From Marisa cornuarietis (taxonomy: Eukaryota > Mollusca > Gastropoda > Architaenioglossa > Ampullariidae), in NCBI GenBank assembly GCA_004794655.1, contig SMMW01000080.1:1659001-1723000 (forward strand): a stretch of DNA of 64,000 nucleotides. The letters run 5' to 3'. The notes beneath the pieces were generated by a model, which was given only the letters and a program-made list of their open reading frames with translations, was not told the DNA's origin and did no database searches. Below are positions 11,535-25,556 of this stretch, one piece after another (the first letter of the stretch is position 1; every line of letters starts with the position of its first letter). The translations under genes were made by a program, and so were the position numbers.

Positions 11535-14500
11535 CTGTGCAAACGAAAAAACAAGGAACATTAATATCAGCAGCACAGAAAAACCGACGATTAACTATTC
11601 CGTATTTTAAGTTGTATTTTTAGCATCTACTCCTCGCGCAGAAGACACGAGAGTAAGTTTAACTATATTCAATGCAATAACAGGAAGCCAAATTAAAGAC
11701 TATTATTATAATAACATGGAGAAAGCCTGATTTCCACAAAATAGAGGGGTAGGGGTGGCCACAAAGGAGGGACAGGCATAGGAATGACTATCCATGAAAA
11801 TAAAATGTCTTTTAGTGTAATAAATACCATGAGCAAAATTTGACGCTGGTCCACTCACTAGGATACGCACGCGCAGACAAGCAACAGACAGGACAAACAC
11901 ATGCAGAAGGAGACGCGCGCGCATACACACAGAAGAACGTTTTGCTAAAATCGCTTACTGGAACCATCATGCATGCTGAGGACACTGTGCATGCTCTCTG
12001 AGTCAGTTCCAGAATCGGCCGATCTTGGTTCCTGCGCCTCGCCCAGAAGGTGAAGGATGTTCTCGCCAAAAAGCTCAACACAGTGATCGATCAGGAAGGT
12101 GACTGCAGGTGCTGACAGCGAGGGGTCATCTTTCTTTTTGTGCCACAGCAGGCTCGGCGCGATGCACAGGGACAGATTGGAGGCTGTCATCTTGTTTCTT
12201 TCCGAGTGTTTCTGTATGTGATGCAGCGCACACAGCAGGCGCTTCAGGAGCTGCACGTTGCACGACGGCAACTGTGACAAGAGGCTGCAACAGTCGAGAA
12301 ATCCACCAACTTAAATTAATTTGATTTTCCAAGTCATGTGAGCTCTACAACCTGTAATTTATACGTCTAGGAGTAACCAGCCTACTAAATATAAACCTAA
12401 ACTTTTAACTCCCGTTTTATTCCTTTTGTGTTTTACTCTTTTGTGAAGCTCACCGAGCTCGCTACCCAGTGAAGAAACACTCTATTAAAGTCTTAAGTTT
12501 CTACCAAATTCAACAACACACGTGATCTGTGTCAAATTTAAATAACGAAAATTGTATAAAGAAAAGTGGTGAAAAAGAAAGACAAAAATGACAAAGAAAA
12601 GATAAAGGGGAAACAGAACGACCGAACGGAGGAAGGAGTGAAAGAATTTTAAAAAAATGAAAGAAAAACGAGTGAAAGATAGAACCAACAATTGTGTTGG
12701 CTGAAGGGAGCACCGGACAGATCTTGTAAAAAGGCGCATTGTTCTGTTGTTGGGGCAGATGTAAAACTACAAACAGGAGGGCAATCAAGGAGACCCTTGA
12801 CAACGTGCTCTTATTAAATGCGTTTTAATCTGTTGTCGAAAGCACTTGGAATGCAAACTCCCGCCAAGCCGTCTGCTTGCTGACGACCAGAGTCTGTAAA
12901 GGTGACGAACACAACGAACGTCACTGGGGAAGTCAAGGGGAGGGGGAAAAACGTTCCATCCACTGCATCCTCCCAATACGCCCAAAGCACAGCCCAAGCT
13001 CTTCTCCCCAGCCCCCGGCTGCGAACAGACGACACTAACGCTGAAGGTCGTCGTACTTTTAGCCGAGGAAATCCTCGAAAGCAAACACGTGTCAGACTAC
13101 TGAAAAACAGAGACTGATTCTCGACACTGACGAGGGCCTTCCAGGAGGCGTACTCTTGTAGGACAGACGTGTTGTGGGACCGGTCAGCAAGCAAGCTAGC
13201 GTGTTTGTGGGCAATTAGTTGGTGGTCCGGCTGGTCAGTCTGTCGTTAATTGGCAGACGTCCTGTCCAGCCTCAGGACCTTAGCGGGCCATGAGGGCATA
13301 TTTGCAGAGGTTGACTTTTGGGTCGGCGGGCCGAGGACAAAGTTTGCGAAGTAAAGAAGAACAAGCAAGGCATGCCTTCTGCCGATTATTACAGCATTTG
13401 CACAAATCTATGGCCATGACCTTGAGGGGAGGAGCTCAGAGAGAAAGGGGGGGGGGAGTAATTGCCATGCCTTGGCAGCAAATAATTGTCTACATACTCT
13501 ACAGTAAAACAACCCCCAAAAGATTCTAGGTACCCGAGTACACATCACGTGCGTCGTGACAAAACATAAGGTGCAAAAGTTGAACTGAAAATAAACGAGG
13601 GCCATTTACGCGGCTTTACAAATGTTCGCATTTCTCATTCATGAGCATGTGTGACCGTGCTTGCGATAAGAAAAATTGAGCTAAACATTTGAGTACCTAA
13701 GTATTCTCAAACGGAAATAATCACTAAAAGAACAACAGCAATAGAAATGGCTGTCTATGCTCAAACACTACAATAGCAATTACTTTTTTGTGATAAAACA
13801 CCGCGGTAGCAATATCTGCTTTTACTCAAGCATTCAATAATAATTTCTGGTTATGCTAAAACACTGCCTTCTAGTCTTTAACCATATTATGACAACAGGA
13901 TTGTATCATTGTGTCAAGAGTAATAAAACACAAATAAACATCATCTAAAAGCTTTGTGCTAAGAAATGAAGAGTGTAAGCCAAAAGGCTTCTCATCTCCA
14001 GAAAGAGTGAAACCAATCATTGAAACTCGGAGGAAAATGCAGGTCTTTTAGCTGTTATACCGGTACATTCTTTATATATTGCGTCTACTCAGAAAGAACT
14101 GATATCTTATACTCACTTCCTGACATGTGTTATTTTGGAATCCATTTCCTCCATCGTTCCTATTTTTAGCCACTCCTCAAAAAGCTCACCACGCAGCAGG
14201 CAGTCTGGAAGATTCCTCAAGAAATCCTGGAAGGATAAAACAGTTTTGTGACAAATGTGTCAAACTCTCACGGAGCGGTAAATCACTCACTTTGTCTAAC
14301 CCTTCTACAGTCTCTAAACGTACTTGTGTTTTAAAAGAAAGATAAGACTTAAGATAAAATAATATTGTTGATGAAAAAAATGTATGTGTAAACCAAGAAT
14401 GTTTCTTACAGAGACTAACACTATCAAAGCATTCTAATTCACACGAGCCCCAAAAGAGTGAATGATCTTCAAAAGTAAGAAGATTTTTAGACTAGGAACA

Positions 14501-17500
14501 GACTACAGTTATCTACTAACAGCTTCAGAAGCTTGGTGGGAGAACTGTGGCTTATCAACTTCCAAACCAATCATTACTTCTGATTTTTTTTTTGTTAATT
14601 TTTTTTTTTGGCAAAATTAATTATGAACTTCCCAAGCAGTCCTTGTTCATGATTTTTCATTTTTTGGCGACTTTTATTATCATTAGCTCCAAGGTCTTGT
14701 AATTAGATGGTCTCATTAATATGAAGCGATAGTGTACGCTTTGTACCTCATATTACCTGTATTTTATGAACAATCAATTTGCTTAAGATAAATTGTTCCA
14801 GATACCAGAAAAAAGATGGACGTACATAACAGAGCTTTACAGATGTCAGCCTCTACTCTCACTTGCAAGAGTTCTCATGTGGTAAAATCGCCCCCTATTT
14901 CGTGGTCCCCCCTCTACAGGCATATTTATACAAGGAAATGTATAGATTCGAGCCCTGAATAAGCTCGACTAGTCAAGGTACGTGCCTTGATGACAAAGCC
15001 AGCTACAGGTGCCTGGCCTTCACACGAGCACACGGCCTCTCCCTGGTCGAGCTTCTCTCGGACTTCTCGACACATTTTAATGTTCGGAGATTTCCGAAGG
15101 ATACCGACTGTCTCTGGTCCTTCGCGAAACAAAACTGTGAGCAGGTCCTGTGACACATGATAGAAACAGATATTATGTAGCACGAATCAACAAGAAGAGT
15201 GGTCCCGACCAATAACTGAACGTTGTAAAGGAATTCACAGACAGAAGGACAGCATCAAACACCATGCTCGTAGGCACTCACCACTATTGGCTTGGGTGGA
15301 AGGTTGTCACTCTCCACCAAAGAACTCAGAGGATGACCAAACAGCTTGCCGAGGGGCGCTGAAATGTTGTTGTTCGTTTTATCTTCTCGTGCTGTGCGCT
15401 TGAAGATGTTGAGCAGTTTGTCCCGCTTGGGTTTCTTCTGGACCTTATGGGATGTCTCTTCTGGAAGAAATAGAGAGGAAGCGGTATTAGAGTATGCAGT
15501 GACAGGAACAGCTGTATGGCATGAACACAAAGATGTATTTGTCCACAAAATAATGGTGATGATCATGATTATGAAATTTGTAAAGCATTTCCTACGTAGC
15601 GAGGGTGAATGCAACGTTCTGTGCAGGAATGATTACAACCATACAACAAGAAACATCAGCAAACGGATGATACTTTTGCGTACATAAGCGAAATGCATGG
15701 ACAAAATAAAGAAACAAGGACTGGTCGAAACAGTTCGCTGAGTTATAAAGGTGTTGTTTAAAGAGGTCGTGCGTGAAAGATTCTACGACGTGTGAATATG
15801 TAGCTATATAAAAAAAAGATTGAAGGACGGTAAATCTTTACCAAAAAAAAAGAACTAAAGGAGGAAGAAATCATCCCCATCAGGAGGAAGAAATCATCCC
15901 TATCATTGTCATATTCGTCGTCGTCATTGCCCAGTCAACCTAAAAGAAAATTGGCAACAACATAACCAGAATACCAAATACAGAAAGGCGATCATATCCG
16001 TCATATTTGCCCCTGTCCAGGCAAGGCGGGTCACAGCCAGCTCGACCTTGGAATACAGAGCATACCTGCATGCATAGCAGGCACACGTCATAACAAATAT
16101 GGCGTGAATGATGCCATCCCAAGGCAGTTTTGCCCCTCCCAAGATCTTCCGTTTATCGGATCGACCTTTCCACTCCTTCCCCGCCCTGACCGTCATACTA
16201 CTGCCGGTTCCCGCTTTCAGCCATTTTTTTTTTTTTTCGTTTCTTCACTTTTTTTCGTTTCTTCGCTTTTTTTTTTTTTTTTTTTTTGCAAGGTCCGCGA
16301 TAAAATATTCCACAAACATAGAGCTTGCAGGTGCTTTTAGACAGTTCCTTCTCCAAGCTTTGAAGGGATTTGGCATTGACAGTGAAAGCCCTCGGCGCAG
16401 CTTTCGATTCAACATCGTCTGCCGCACAAACGGCGTCTGTTCGTGTTCAGGCGATGACGTAACGCAAGGCTGCGTGCAAACACCTCACTGACTGTCCTTC
16501 AGGGTCCAGCACAACATTTATAAATAATGCATACGTTGTCTTGCCCTTTGCATGCAAAACAGAGAGGCGAGAGGCGAATAACTGAGGCACAACAAGAAGA
16601 TTCGACGACTCCCCAAAATGTCAGGTAGAGGAAATAAGTGAATGGCGAACACAGCGATTATCTTATGTCAGAAATGTTTAATTAACTAACAGTAAGCAAG
16701 CAAATTCTCTCTCCTTCTCGTGTCCACTATGATCTGAAAGAGAGAGGGAGAAAGGATCGAGTTAAACTGGGCGTGAGCAAACGAGTTTATGCAGGTGCTG
16801 CTGGTGGGAATATGGGCTAGTGCAGTCGACCTTGAGACTTTCAATGAGTTGAAGTGTATGTTCCCACGAGTCCCATCATGTCGAATTCTGTAGAAATATT
16901 ATTGACTGACATCATCTCATTTACATAGTTCAGTGTAATATTTATTGTCGTTAATTTTTTGTTTGTTAATGAAAAAATAAAGACAAAAATAATCCCATTT
17001 ATAAGATTTAATTTCTTTACAGTATATTGCTGAAATCTTCATTCACCTTACTCGCCATGTTTTAGTTTTGAGATGTCCTCAGACCTGTTTTCTAGACAGC
17101 GCAAGTGGACTAAAGAACGTCGAGCAAATAATTTCTTCCTGTTTGAGCGACCTCTTTGGAGAAGGGTAGGAGGTGTCGAAACCACAGATAGTGACAAACA
17201 TAAAAAAATCCTGGCAAAGGAAGAAACCATGAGGCAGAAGGGGGAGCAAACAGGGAGGGTCTCGCCGTTGTTCTGATTAGCAACAAACCGCCAACTAGCC
17301 ACAGCCCCTCACCTGTTTGCAAAGATCGTGCTCCTAACACCTTGAGGCCAATGACAGGACCAGCACGTCGCCCAAAGGCAATAGGACTTCCGCTTCCAAA
17401 ATTAGAACTCGCTGACCAAAGTAATATTTAAAAAAAAAACCTTAACTTTATTTTCTTACAATATTTTTGTTTTCTGCTACTGATCACTGACATTTTTCAA

Positions 17501-20500
17501 CCCCTCGTTTAATGATTAACACATAATGGAAAACAGTGCAGAAACTTTAAAGAAGTAGTCAGATTTTTATTTATTAAAATGAAACACCCTCTCGAAAACA
17601 ACCAATCACTCTGATTTTATTTTAACTTACTGTACGGTACGTAGTGGCCATGTTAGTAAATCTGCTGTGTATATGTGACTACACTATCAACGGTCCAGCA
17701 CAAGTTGTACCCAAAATAAAAGAAGAAAATAAAACAGTTTAGTGATATACAATTGAAAACCGTGCTCCCCACGTGTCCTAATTTTTTTTTAAGTTGCTTT
17801 AAGTAATGAAAAGCGTAATTAAGACAAAGAGAAAAAAAGCCACGAAAGTGCGAGTGTCTTCATGGTGGCAGCACAAATAAATCCTCAGTAATAAAAACAG
17901 CTAACTACTAGGGCACTGCCCTTGCTTTGCGTGAATTTATTTTTTTAAGTCAGCTATTGCAAGGTTTATGGCAGCCCCCTGTTATTTACTTTCTATCCAG
18001 AGCTCTTTTGTCCCCACCCTATTTTTAGAGACAGTGGGCGGGGGTGGAGGGAGACAGACGGTGGTTCAATAACGGATCAGACGGCAACGCAGCCGTACCC
18101 TCGCCAAACCGAGGATTTTCTCACAGTCTTGCAAAGAGTCAAGGGGACAGTGAGGGAGGGTGGGGGGGGATAGCAGGGGTATCAAGACGATGGGTTGTTT
18201 CGGCTACTCAGCCTTGACCCTCGGGGAAAGACAGATAATCGTGGCCAGTTATTTTTAAGACAGGACCTTGTCGTGGTGTCGAAGGTCTTGTTAAAAGTGC
18301 GTTGCAAGACAAAATTCACGCCCTCATTGCGTCCTCGCGAAAAAGAACAGCGCACTTACTTCTGACATATTACACTGATTATAGAATCGCTATAAAAAAA
18401 AAGTTTAATTACGCTGAATTAATATAATTAAACCAAAATCCTGGGTCCACACCAGACTCTTACCTAAGCTGTGTTTCTTGGGGGATTTCTTCTGTGACAG
18501 GACGAAGTCGCATTTTAAGTTTGCTGGCTCGTCGTCTTCCAGGGCAGAGGTCAGATCTGCTCGGGTCATTTTGTCGATGTCCTCACCACGTGACCGCGAC
18601 AGTTCGCGCACGTGACTCAACTTAATCGAAAACGGCGTCTCATGTCCTGCAACACAGGCAAAAGTAGTCGTTGTCATTAAAATCATCATTATTAGTAACA
18701 GATATTCATCTTGTTTCCTCTTCAGATTTCTTAAAAAGAATTTCTCGATTTCTTGAAGCCACTAAAAGTTTTTTCAGTATACAGTCTTAATGGAAGCTAG
18801 GACTACATACTGCTGAGCTTTCCGGAGAATAAAAGAATATCAAAAGAAAGAATCCACAAGACGAGGCTTTATGCAAGGAGAAAGCTTGTTTATCATGGAT
18901 AAATGGCGTGTAGATGTTTACTCCGTAAAGCACAGACCTAAAGTTAAAGAGGTGTTGTGGGTTTAAGAAAACTTTTTCTCGGGCATCCATTAAAGGCGTG
19001 ACAGGCTAAACACTTTGAATTGTTGTGATTTAAAGAAATAAGTACTTTCTCTAAGAACATTAGTGATTCATTTCTAAATATGGCAAGGGGAAAAAGCAGG
19101 AAAAATTACCAAGGTATCCATGGAAAAAGATAAAAGACACTTCATTCAATTTACTGACAAAGGAGAGCACGAGATAGAAGACATTCGCGGGGGAGTTGGG
19201 TGAAACATTTACAACCACATCTTATGTGATCACTAATCACATCCAAAAAAATGTTCATAAGTAAAACTAAATATTCAGAAAATATATTTCCTATTTTGCC
19301 ACAAAGTTTGAGGTCCTTCTTTGACAACTTTTGAAAAAGAAACTGACTCAACAGTTATGTAAGGGCAACACTAGGTGTACTCGCTCCATAGGCATGTCCA
19401 CCTTTTCTATGACCTGCGCCATTTGTTTTGTCTGTAGCACGTAGGAAGCGTTAATCGCGACATAACAAATGTCTCTAGCGACCAACATCCTCCCACCCTT
19501 GTCGGGACAGTAGCCTTGGATTAGTGTTTTATGATAGACCGGGCAGGAGCTGTGACCGGGACAGACTACCTTGACCAACGGGCGCGTCAGGTGGAAGGAG
19601 GAAGGTGGCGGCCTTTGTTACCAGGTGTAAACTTCGTTTCCCTTTTATTGCAGGAAGTGGACTGAGTCGTCTGACACATGTCGTCCTACTGTCAAACTTG
19701 CTCGTTTGCTCAAGTTTTAGTGTTTGTGTGTCTGACAAGGGAGATAATCACGTACATGTCACTTTCGTTTTGTTTTGTTTTACATTATATTTTTTATTTA
19801 ACAGCGCACCTACTTGCCGCTAGCCTCAAAAACTACTTGTAGCACCTTTTTTATACGGAGCCAAAATAATCCACACCACTAAATCTCCCCCGTCCTCCGT
19901 GAAAAAAAATTATTCAGCCAATGCTAACACCCTCGGACTATCGCTCTCTCACCAGACACAAATTAACACAGGTGAGTGACCTGTTGATGGAGAGATATGG
20001 CATGGCACACGACAGCAGATAAGTGAAGTGGATATAATGATGCTGATAACTTAGACACACATACACACACGCACGTCCCCCCGCCCCAGAGGTCTATCGT
20101 CGAAAAAACACTAACAACAACACTCAGAGGCATTTACACGCACGTGCGCCCAAACACTTACAAATACACGAGTGCAAGCATGTACGAACACAGACACACA
20201 GACTGCTTGTCAGATTTTCAATAGCACATCATCACTCACCCTGTCCGTGTTTATCTTGGCCACTGAAGTTGTAACTACGCCTCTTGTGAGGACACATGTT
20301 GCCTACCAGGTCAAAAATACACATCATTCGACAGCAGCCTATGATTCGCGGGGCTCTCGCTTTCTTCCTTCGTTTCTGCTGGTTTTTCTTCTTCAAACCA
20401 TATCTCAAAAGATGTTCAGATATTAATGGTCAGCATATCTGCCCTGGTTCTCTCCATCCGCCCTTATTTGTTCACCCCTTCCTTTCCGTATAACTTGACT

Positions 20501-23053
20501 TCGCAGGATAGGTGAAAGGCCACTGTTCACAATTTGGTTCACAAAAGTATAATTTCTTTAGCAGCAACAACAAAGTCTACACTGGGCTACTCTGAAAGAT
20601 AAAAATCGATTTGATGAAATGAAATAAGAAATCTTGTGGCGTCGTTTATCTGTCTCTAGCCAAGGCTTAAGCCAGAATCCATCGAGGCAATGCACTATCC
20701 ACACTTGCTGTAAATGAATCCATCTTTGTCTCAAATAAATATCTAAATTAAAACGGTACCCCACTGTGCTGTCCAAAGCAAAGCACCAATAGAAATGATC
20801 GCATTTATGTTTAAAAGGCGGGGCTTCATTTGCTTCCGAGGCACCATCACTGTCTATCGCATGTCTACTATCTTTTTCTAAACTTCACATGGCAAATGTC
20901 TCTCGTTGTCGAAGTCTTGCTGCCGATACGAAGAAACGAAACATTTGAGATTCGATTCTCACACAGCGGCAAAGTTGTAAGTCTGCAGGGGAAAGATCGT
21001 CCACATTGTTTCCAGCAGCATCACACCTCGGGCAGCGCATGCACCTGATCTTCCAGCACTGAGCGTGTTCAGACGGGCCTGCGCGTGCACCACCAACAGA
21101 AAAGCCTCCAACCCTTAGGTCGTGTGTCGGTTCCCAATCGCAGCCTCCAGCTGTCGTCAGCAGAGCCAGCGCCAAAAATATTGCTGTCATCATGGTTGAA
21201 GTATTGAAAGTTCGTATCGGCTGCTGATGGCAGCGACTGGTTGGCAAGTGTCCCAGCAGTGAGTGTTATCTGTCTCGAAACAGAGACTAAACAAGCGCGG
21301 TCAGCTTGCGATAGGTGGTCAGATGATAACGGGCCTGGCAAGGCCGACGTGATAGCGTTCTACGTGACGAGACGTAGAGTTTGGGGAGGCTAAGCAGGGG
21401 GCAACTCAATCTTCGACTTCCAACAAAGAAACTTCGTAACCGAGAGGACGGGTTGTGGCGCCGAGGGCTTGTCCAAGGAGAAGATGCTTGCAAGCGGCAC
21501 GGAGTCGACAGCAGAGGACCGTTGTGTGACCTTGGGTATGACCGTAGCTGATCTTGCTCACGTACATTTTCTTGAGTGGGGATGTTGGTTCCACTGAGAC
21601 GAAGCACTCATAGCGAAGATCCCCTTTCCCCACCAGCTTTCACTCTATAATGTACTTCAGTGGACTATGTAGGAACTCGCAACAGATCGAAGACCTACGC
21701 CTCCCACATGTGGACAGCATGCCCAGAAGATACATAGCAACATCCCGCAGTAGTCGCTTCTGGTGTTGACGCTTGGTGCAAGATGGAAGTCAAGTGAGAG
21801 AACATCACGGACCGTCTGAGGCGCAACTTGTTGTCACATCGGAATTTGGCGCACACCCCTGCAGCTGCGGTCATGGTCATGCAGACAGACCAGCACTAGC
21901 TACAGCTGGACTTGCAGTGAACACAGCCAGACTACACGAAGCTAGACCACCCACCTCACAGCCACCCAATGATTCATAACACGCATACGAAGAGGCCGTT
22001 ACTCCCATCGCTTAGGAAAGTCTGTTAGCCCCTGACGGGACTCGTGACATGGGCAGCCTATTTATTCCTCGCCTGGGACACGACCATCTTGTCGCTGCTC
22101 CCATCACGAGTCCAGCATCTAACTCCACCGCCGGCAGTCACTTATCAATGACAACACTCCCGCTCTCAAGACTGGAGGACTGTGGGAAAGCTGAAGAAGA
22201 AAGAGAGAGGATGATGAAAGGGGAGGGATGGGGTCTCAAAGACACACGAGAAAACAAAGGGAAAAGGAGAAAGGGTATTCTCATTCGATTCACAGTATAT
22301 CCGAGTAGACCCCCTCCCCCCCATCCTTCCCCGACATCTCCTACTGCGTTGTTCCACTTTTTACGTAGCATCATCGTCGCCACCATCTTTATCAACGTAG
22401 TCGACGTCGCTGCTTTCGGTCACCTCGCTACAAGTTGCATGACGCGCGCGCACCTCGTGAATGAAGCGATTGGTGACGAATATAGAAATATCGTGATCCC
22501 GTGAAATGTTAGCAATTCTACGACAAATCTCTTTACACCTTTTAGCAGTACTTGGGGGGGAAGATGGTACAAAATAAAAGACTCTGTAACCATATATATA
22601 TAATTATTTATTAATAAATGATAATTACAAACTGTAAACACTAAGTTTTGATCGAGCCTTATGTGCGAGGACAAAACTGCCCGCGCAAGGATAGTCGGTG
22701 ACGTCAGTGTTGTTTATGATTATCTTGAAAGCTGCATCTCGAATGTTGTGACATCTCGCAGCGTGATAAAAAGTTGGATGAGTATACATACTGACGAGTT
22801 CGATAAGAAAAACATCGCCTACACACAGAAAGTACACCTGAGAATATGGTACATAGTTCATTGCGATAAGGATACTGACTACAGCACACGTCACTGTCCT
22901 CACTCTGTAGTACCACTAACTCAAGGTTGGGTTGCGTTAAACTCTTGAACCTCCTCTTCATGGAGTCTTTAAAGTTTGGTCAGTCATGCACAGAGATATT
23001 TTAGCACAACTTACAGGGAATACTAATGATAGCGCGAAAGTCAAGTGACAGAA

Positions 23054-23107
<54 letters not shown>

Positions 23108-25498
23108 TGTTCTGATTAAGCATGCAGTCCATTTCAAGGGAAAAGTGAAATCACATATGCAATCACAACTATGCAATAATAATAAAGCCAGCGATTGTGT
23201 CTTTCGTGCCAAAAGACAACAAAAGTCCAGAATGAGATGAGGACAGAATGTCAACAACACATTGAGATGGTGGAAGAGAACGAGAACAGCGAGACAAGGA
23301 AGACAAAAGGGTCTGGGGTGGGTTTTTTTTTTAACGGGATTGTTAACATCAGCAGACCCGTAAATCTTCACAAAGAGGATGCAGCCGCAGGGCCTGTGAA
23401 TTCGTGTGCTTCTGTGACCCAGCCAATCCTTCCATGACATAAAAACACCCAAGTCAAAACGATTGCAATACATCGAGCTTCATAATACACTGACACCCTC
23501 TCCCTCCCTTCTTAGGTCTGTTCGTTTCCGCGCGGCACGTGACCGACATCTAAGCCTCAGGTGAGAATCGAAGTGTGGGCGCGCGCGCACCTGTGATGAC
23601 CGATTTCAAGTGATCCTCCTATTTCTACTAAGAAGCTGTTAACAATTATCTCTCTACTAATCTTTATTGACGATCATCTCCGTGACCTCAGTTATGACTT
23701 CAGAGACTTGTCTTCAGGGGTAAGCTTGAAGTTTTTGACCCCCCCCCCCAACCACCAAAGCCCTCTGTCTCCTCGTTTCTTCTTCACTTCTCCTATTCGC
23801 CGAGAGCAGTGTAGATGAACAGTTGGTTACAAAGTTTATTGCAACGAGTTATTTCGCTAAAAGAGTCATCATAGGCTCTTACAAACACTTCGCTTCAAAT
23901 TGCACATCTCATGGGATGCTGCACTCGTAATGTCCAGACCGAAGAGTTGGCAATCGAAAACAAATGAGCAGTTGGGACACTGTTTAATCACTAAAGTCAA
24001 TGTTTCTCACTGTATCCAAGTACTTCTACTCTGGCAAGGTATTACCACAGTCCGCTCGCCGTGCTGATCAGTAATGACCTGATAGCCAGAAGTGGGTGAT
24101 AATAACAAAGATAACAGCTTCAAACACTGTACCCAAAATGTGACGGAGAAAATAAAATAAAAAAAAGAACTCGCTAGTTATAATCTGTCCCTATATTTTC
24201 GCACATTAAGAAATGATTGTGTAAAGCTATGTTAAGTGTTTATTGGTGAGAGGAAAAAATAAACCTGTGAAATATTTTGTCATCTGGATCATGATGTCAA
24301 CATGGCATAGTTTCACAACAGGACATATCTGAGTCAACAGAGTGCGGATACGGGAAATTACCCTGAGAATTGTCTAATACGCGCTCGCCACCCACCCCCA
24401 CCCCACCTAGGAACGACAACTTGTTTGCTAAGACAATCCCGGATAAGTTCAACTAATGTATGTGTTTTCTAACTGAGATGACAGTCAAGGTAAAGGTAGG
24501 GCAAGGAGCTCAAGGGTGTGTCTGTGCCATGTTTTCTTAGCCTGTGGTCACCAGGGCTTCAATCCCAGTGAGTGGTTCACGGTTCGCCGTACACCTTGCA
24601 GACTTGTTTCAAATTAATTTGTTTACGCAGGCCTTCCACGGGCCACTGCACTTCCCGGTTGCAACTTAATCGTGTTTGCTGTCCGCCAGGTAACGAAAAT
24701 GTGAAAAATTTCATTCTGCCCTCGAGCGAAAAAGCTAGGGAGGGCCAGGTAATCTACGCAGTAATTGGAGGAGGGCTTGGAAGTTTAAATGTAAATAGTC
24801 GCTCGAAATCCAGGCCGCACGTGTGCTCTGTGTGTGCGTAACAAACCACAAAAGAGGCCACACTAGAGAGAGAGAGAGTGTGTGTGTGTGAGGGGTGTGT
24901 GTGTGGGGGGGAGTGTTTGTGCGTCTTTCAATAATTATTTTTCTTTTACATGTTGATCGAACCCTTAGGCTACTATATTTATTTTTTCTCCTTTTAAATA
25001 AATAGGAAAGATCAGTTGTCACTCGACTGCATGGCAACAAAAACTTAGCAACGCATTCCCTTCGCAACTTTCAGAAGACATAAACTCTTGAACCATTGAA
25101 AATATTCCAGAAAGCCAGTGATAAATGATATCGTCTCAGCAAATAACTGACAACTGATCATGCACCCGGTTTTATCGTTCCTTGCTTACATCCAGATTTA
25201 GGACTAATTATTTTCTAGAAATGGTAGTAAATAAAATGAAAGATATCTGCAGGTTGCGGTTGTCGCTCTTTATTATACTGTTGTTAAGTATTTCGTTGGT
25301 GGTACATTGTAACATAAAATGTGAAAAACACGATGATTGACACACTAACCAACACAACAACAATAATAATAATATGGATAGAAGCTGGTTGGTGGTACTC
25401 ACCTATCAGTGGGTATGGAGAGGCTTCTTTGGCCCACCAGACCCAGAGCTTGTAGTCTTTAGTCTCTGTCTCCTGCAGGCAGTGGCAAACGCACGCGA

Positions 25499-25556
<58 letters not shown>

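Larger units (their letters stand above)
18647..25402. other. Intron between exons i and j (6.8 kb)
   Basis: It contains a small ORF with a signal-peptide-like start (20885-21193, minus), a coding-like minus frame at 21406-21633, a (CAGA)n tetranucleotide array (23055-23105) and short GT tracts near 24870-24905. The rest is unremarkable unique-looking DNA. Confidence 0.7.

Noticed and set aside
22049..22504. Plus-strand 151-codon open frame
   Set aside because: Low-complexity Glu/Lys and Pro stretches, no domain, no splice or promoter support.
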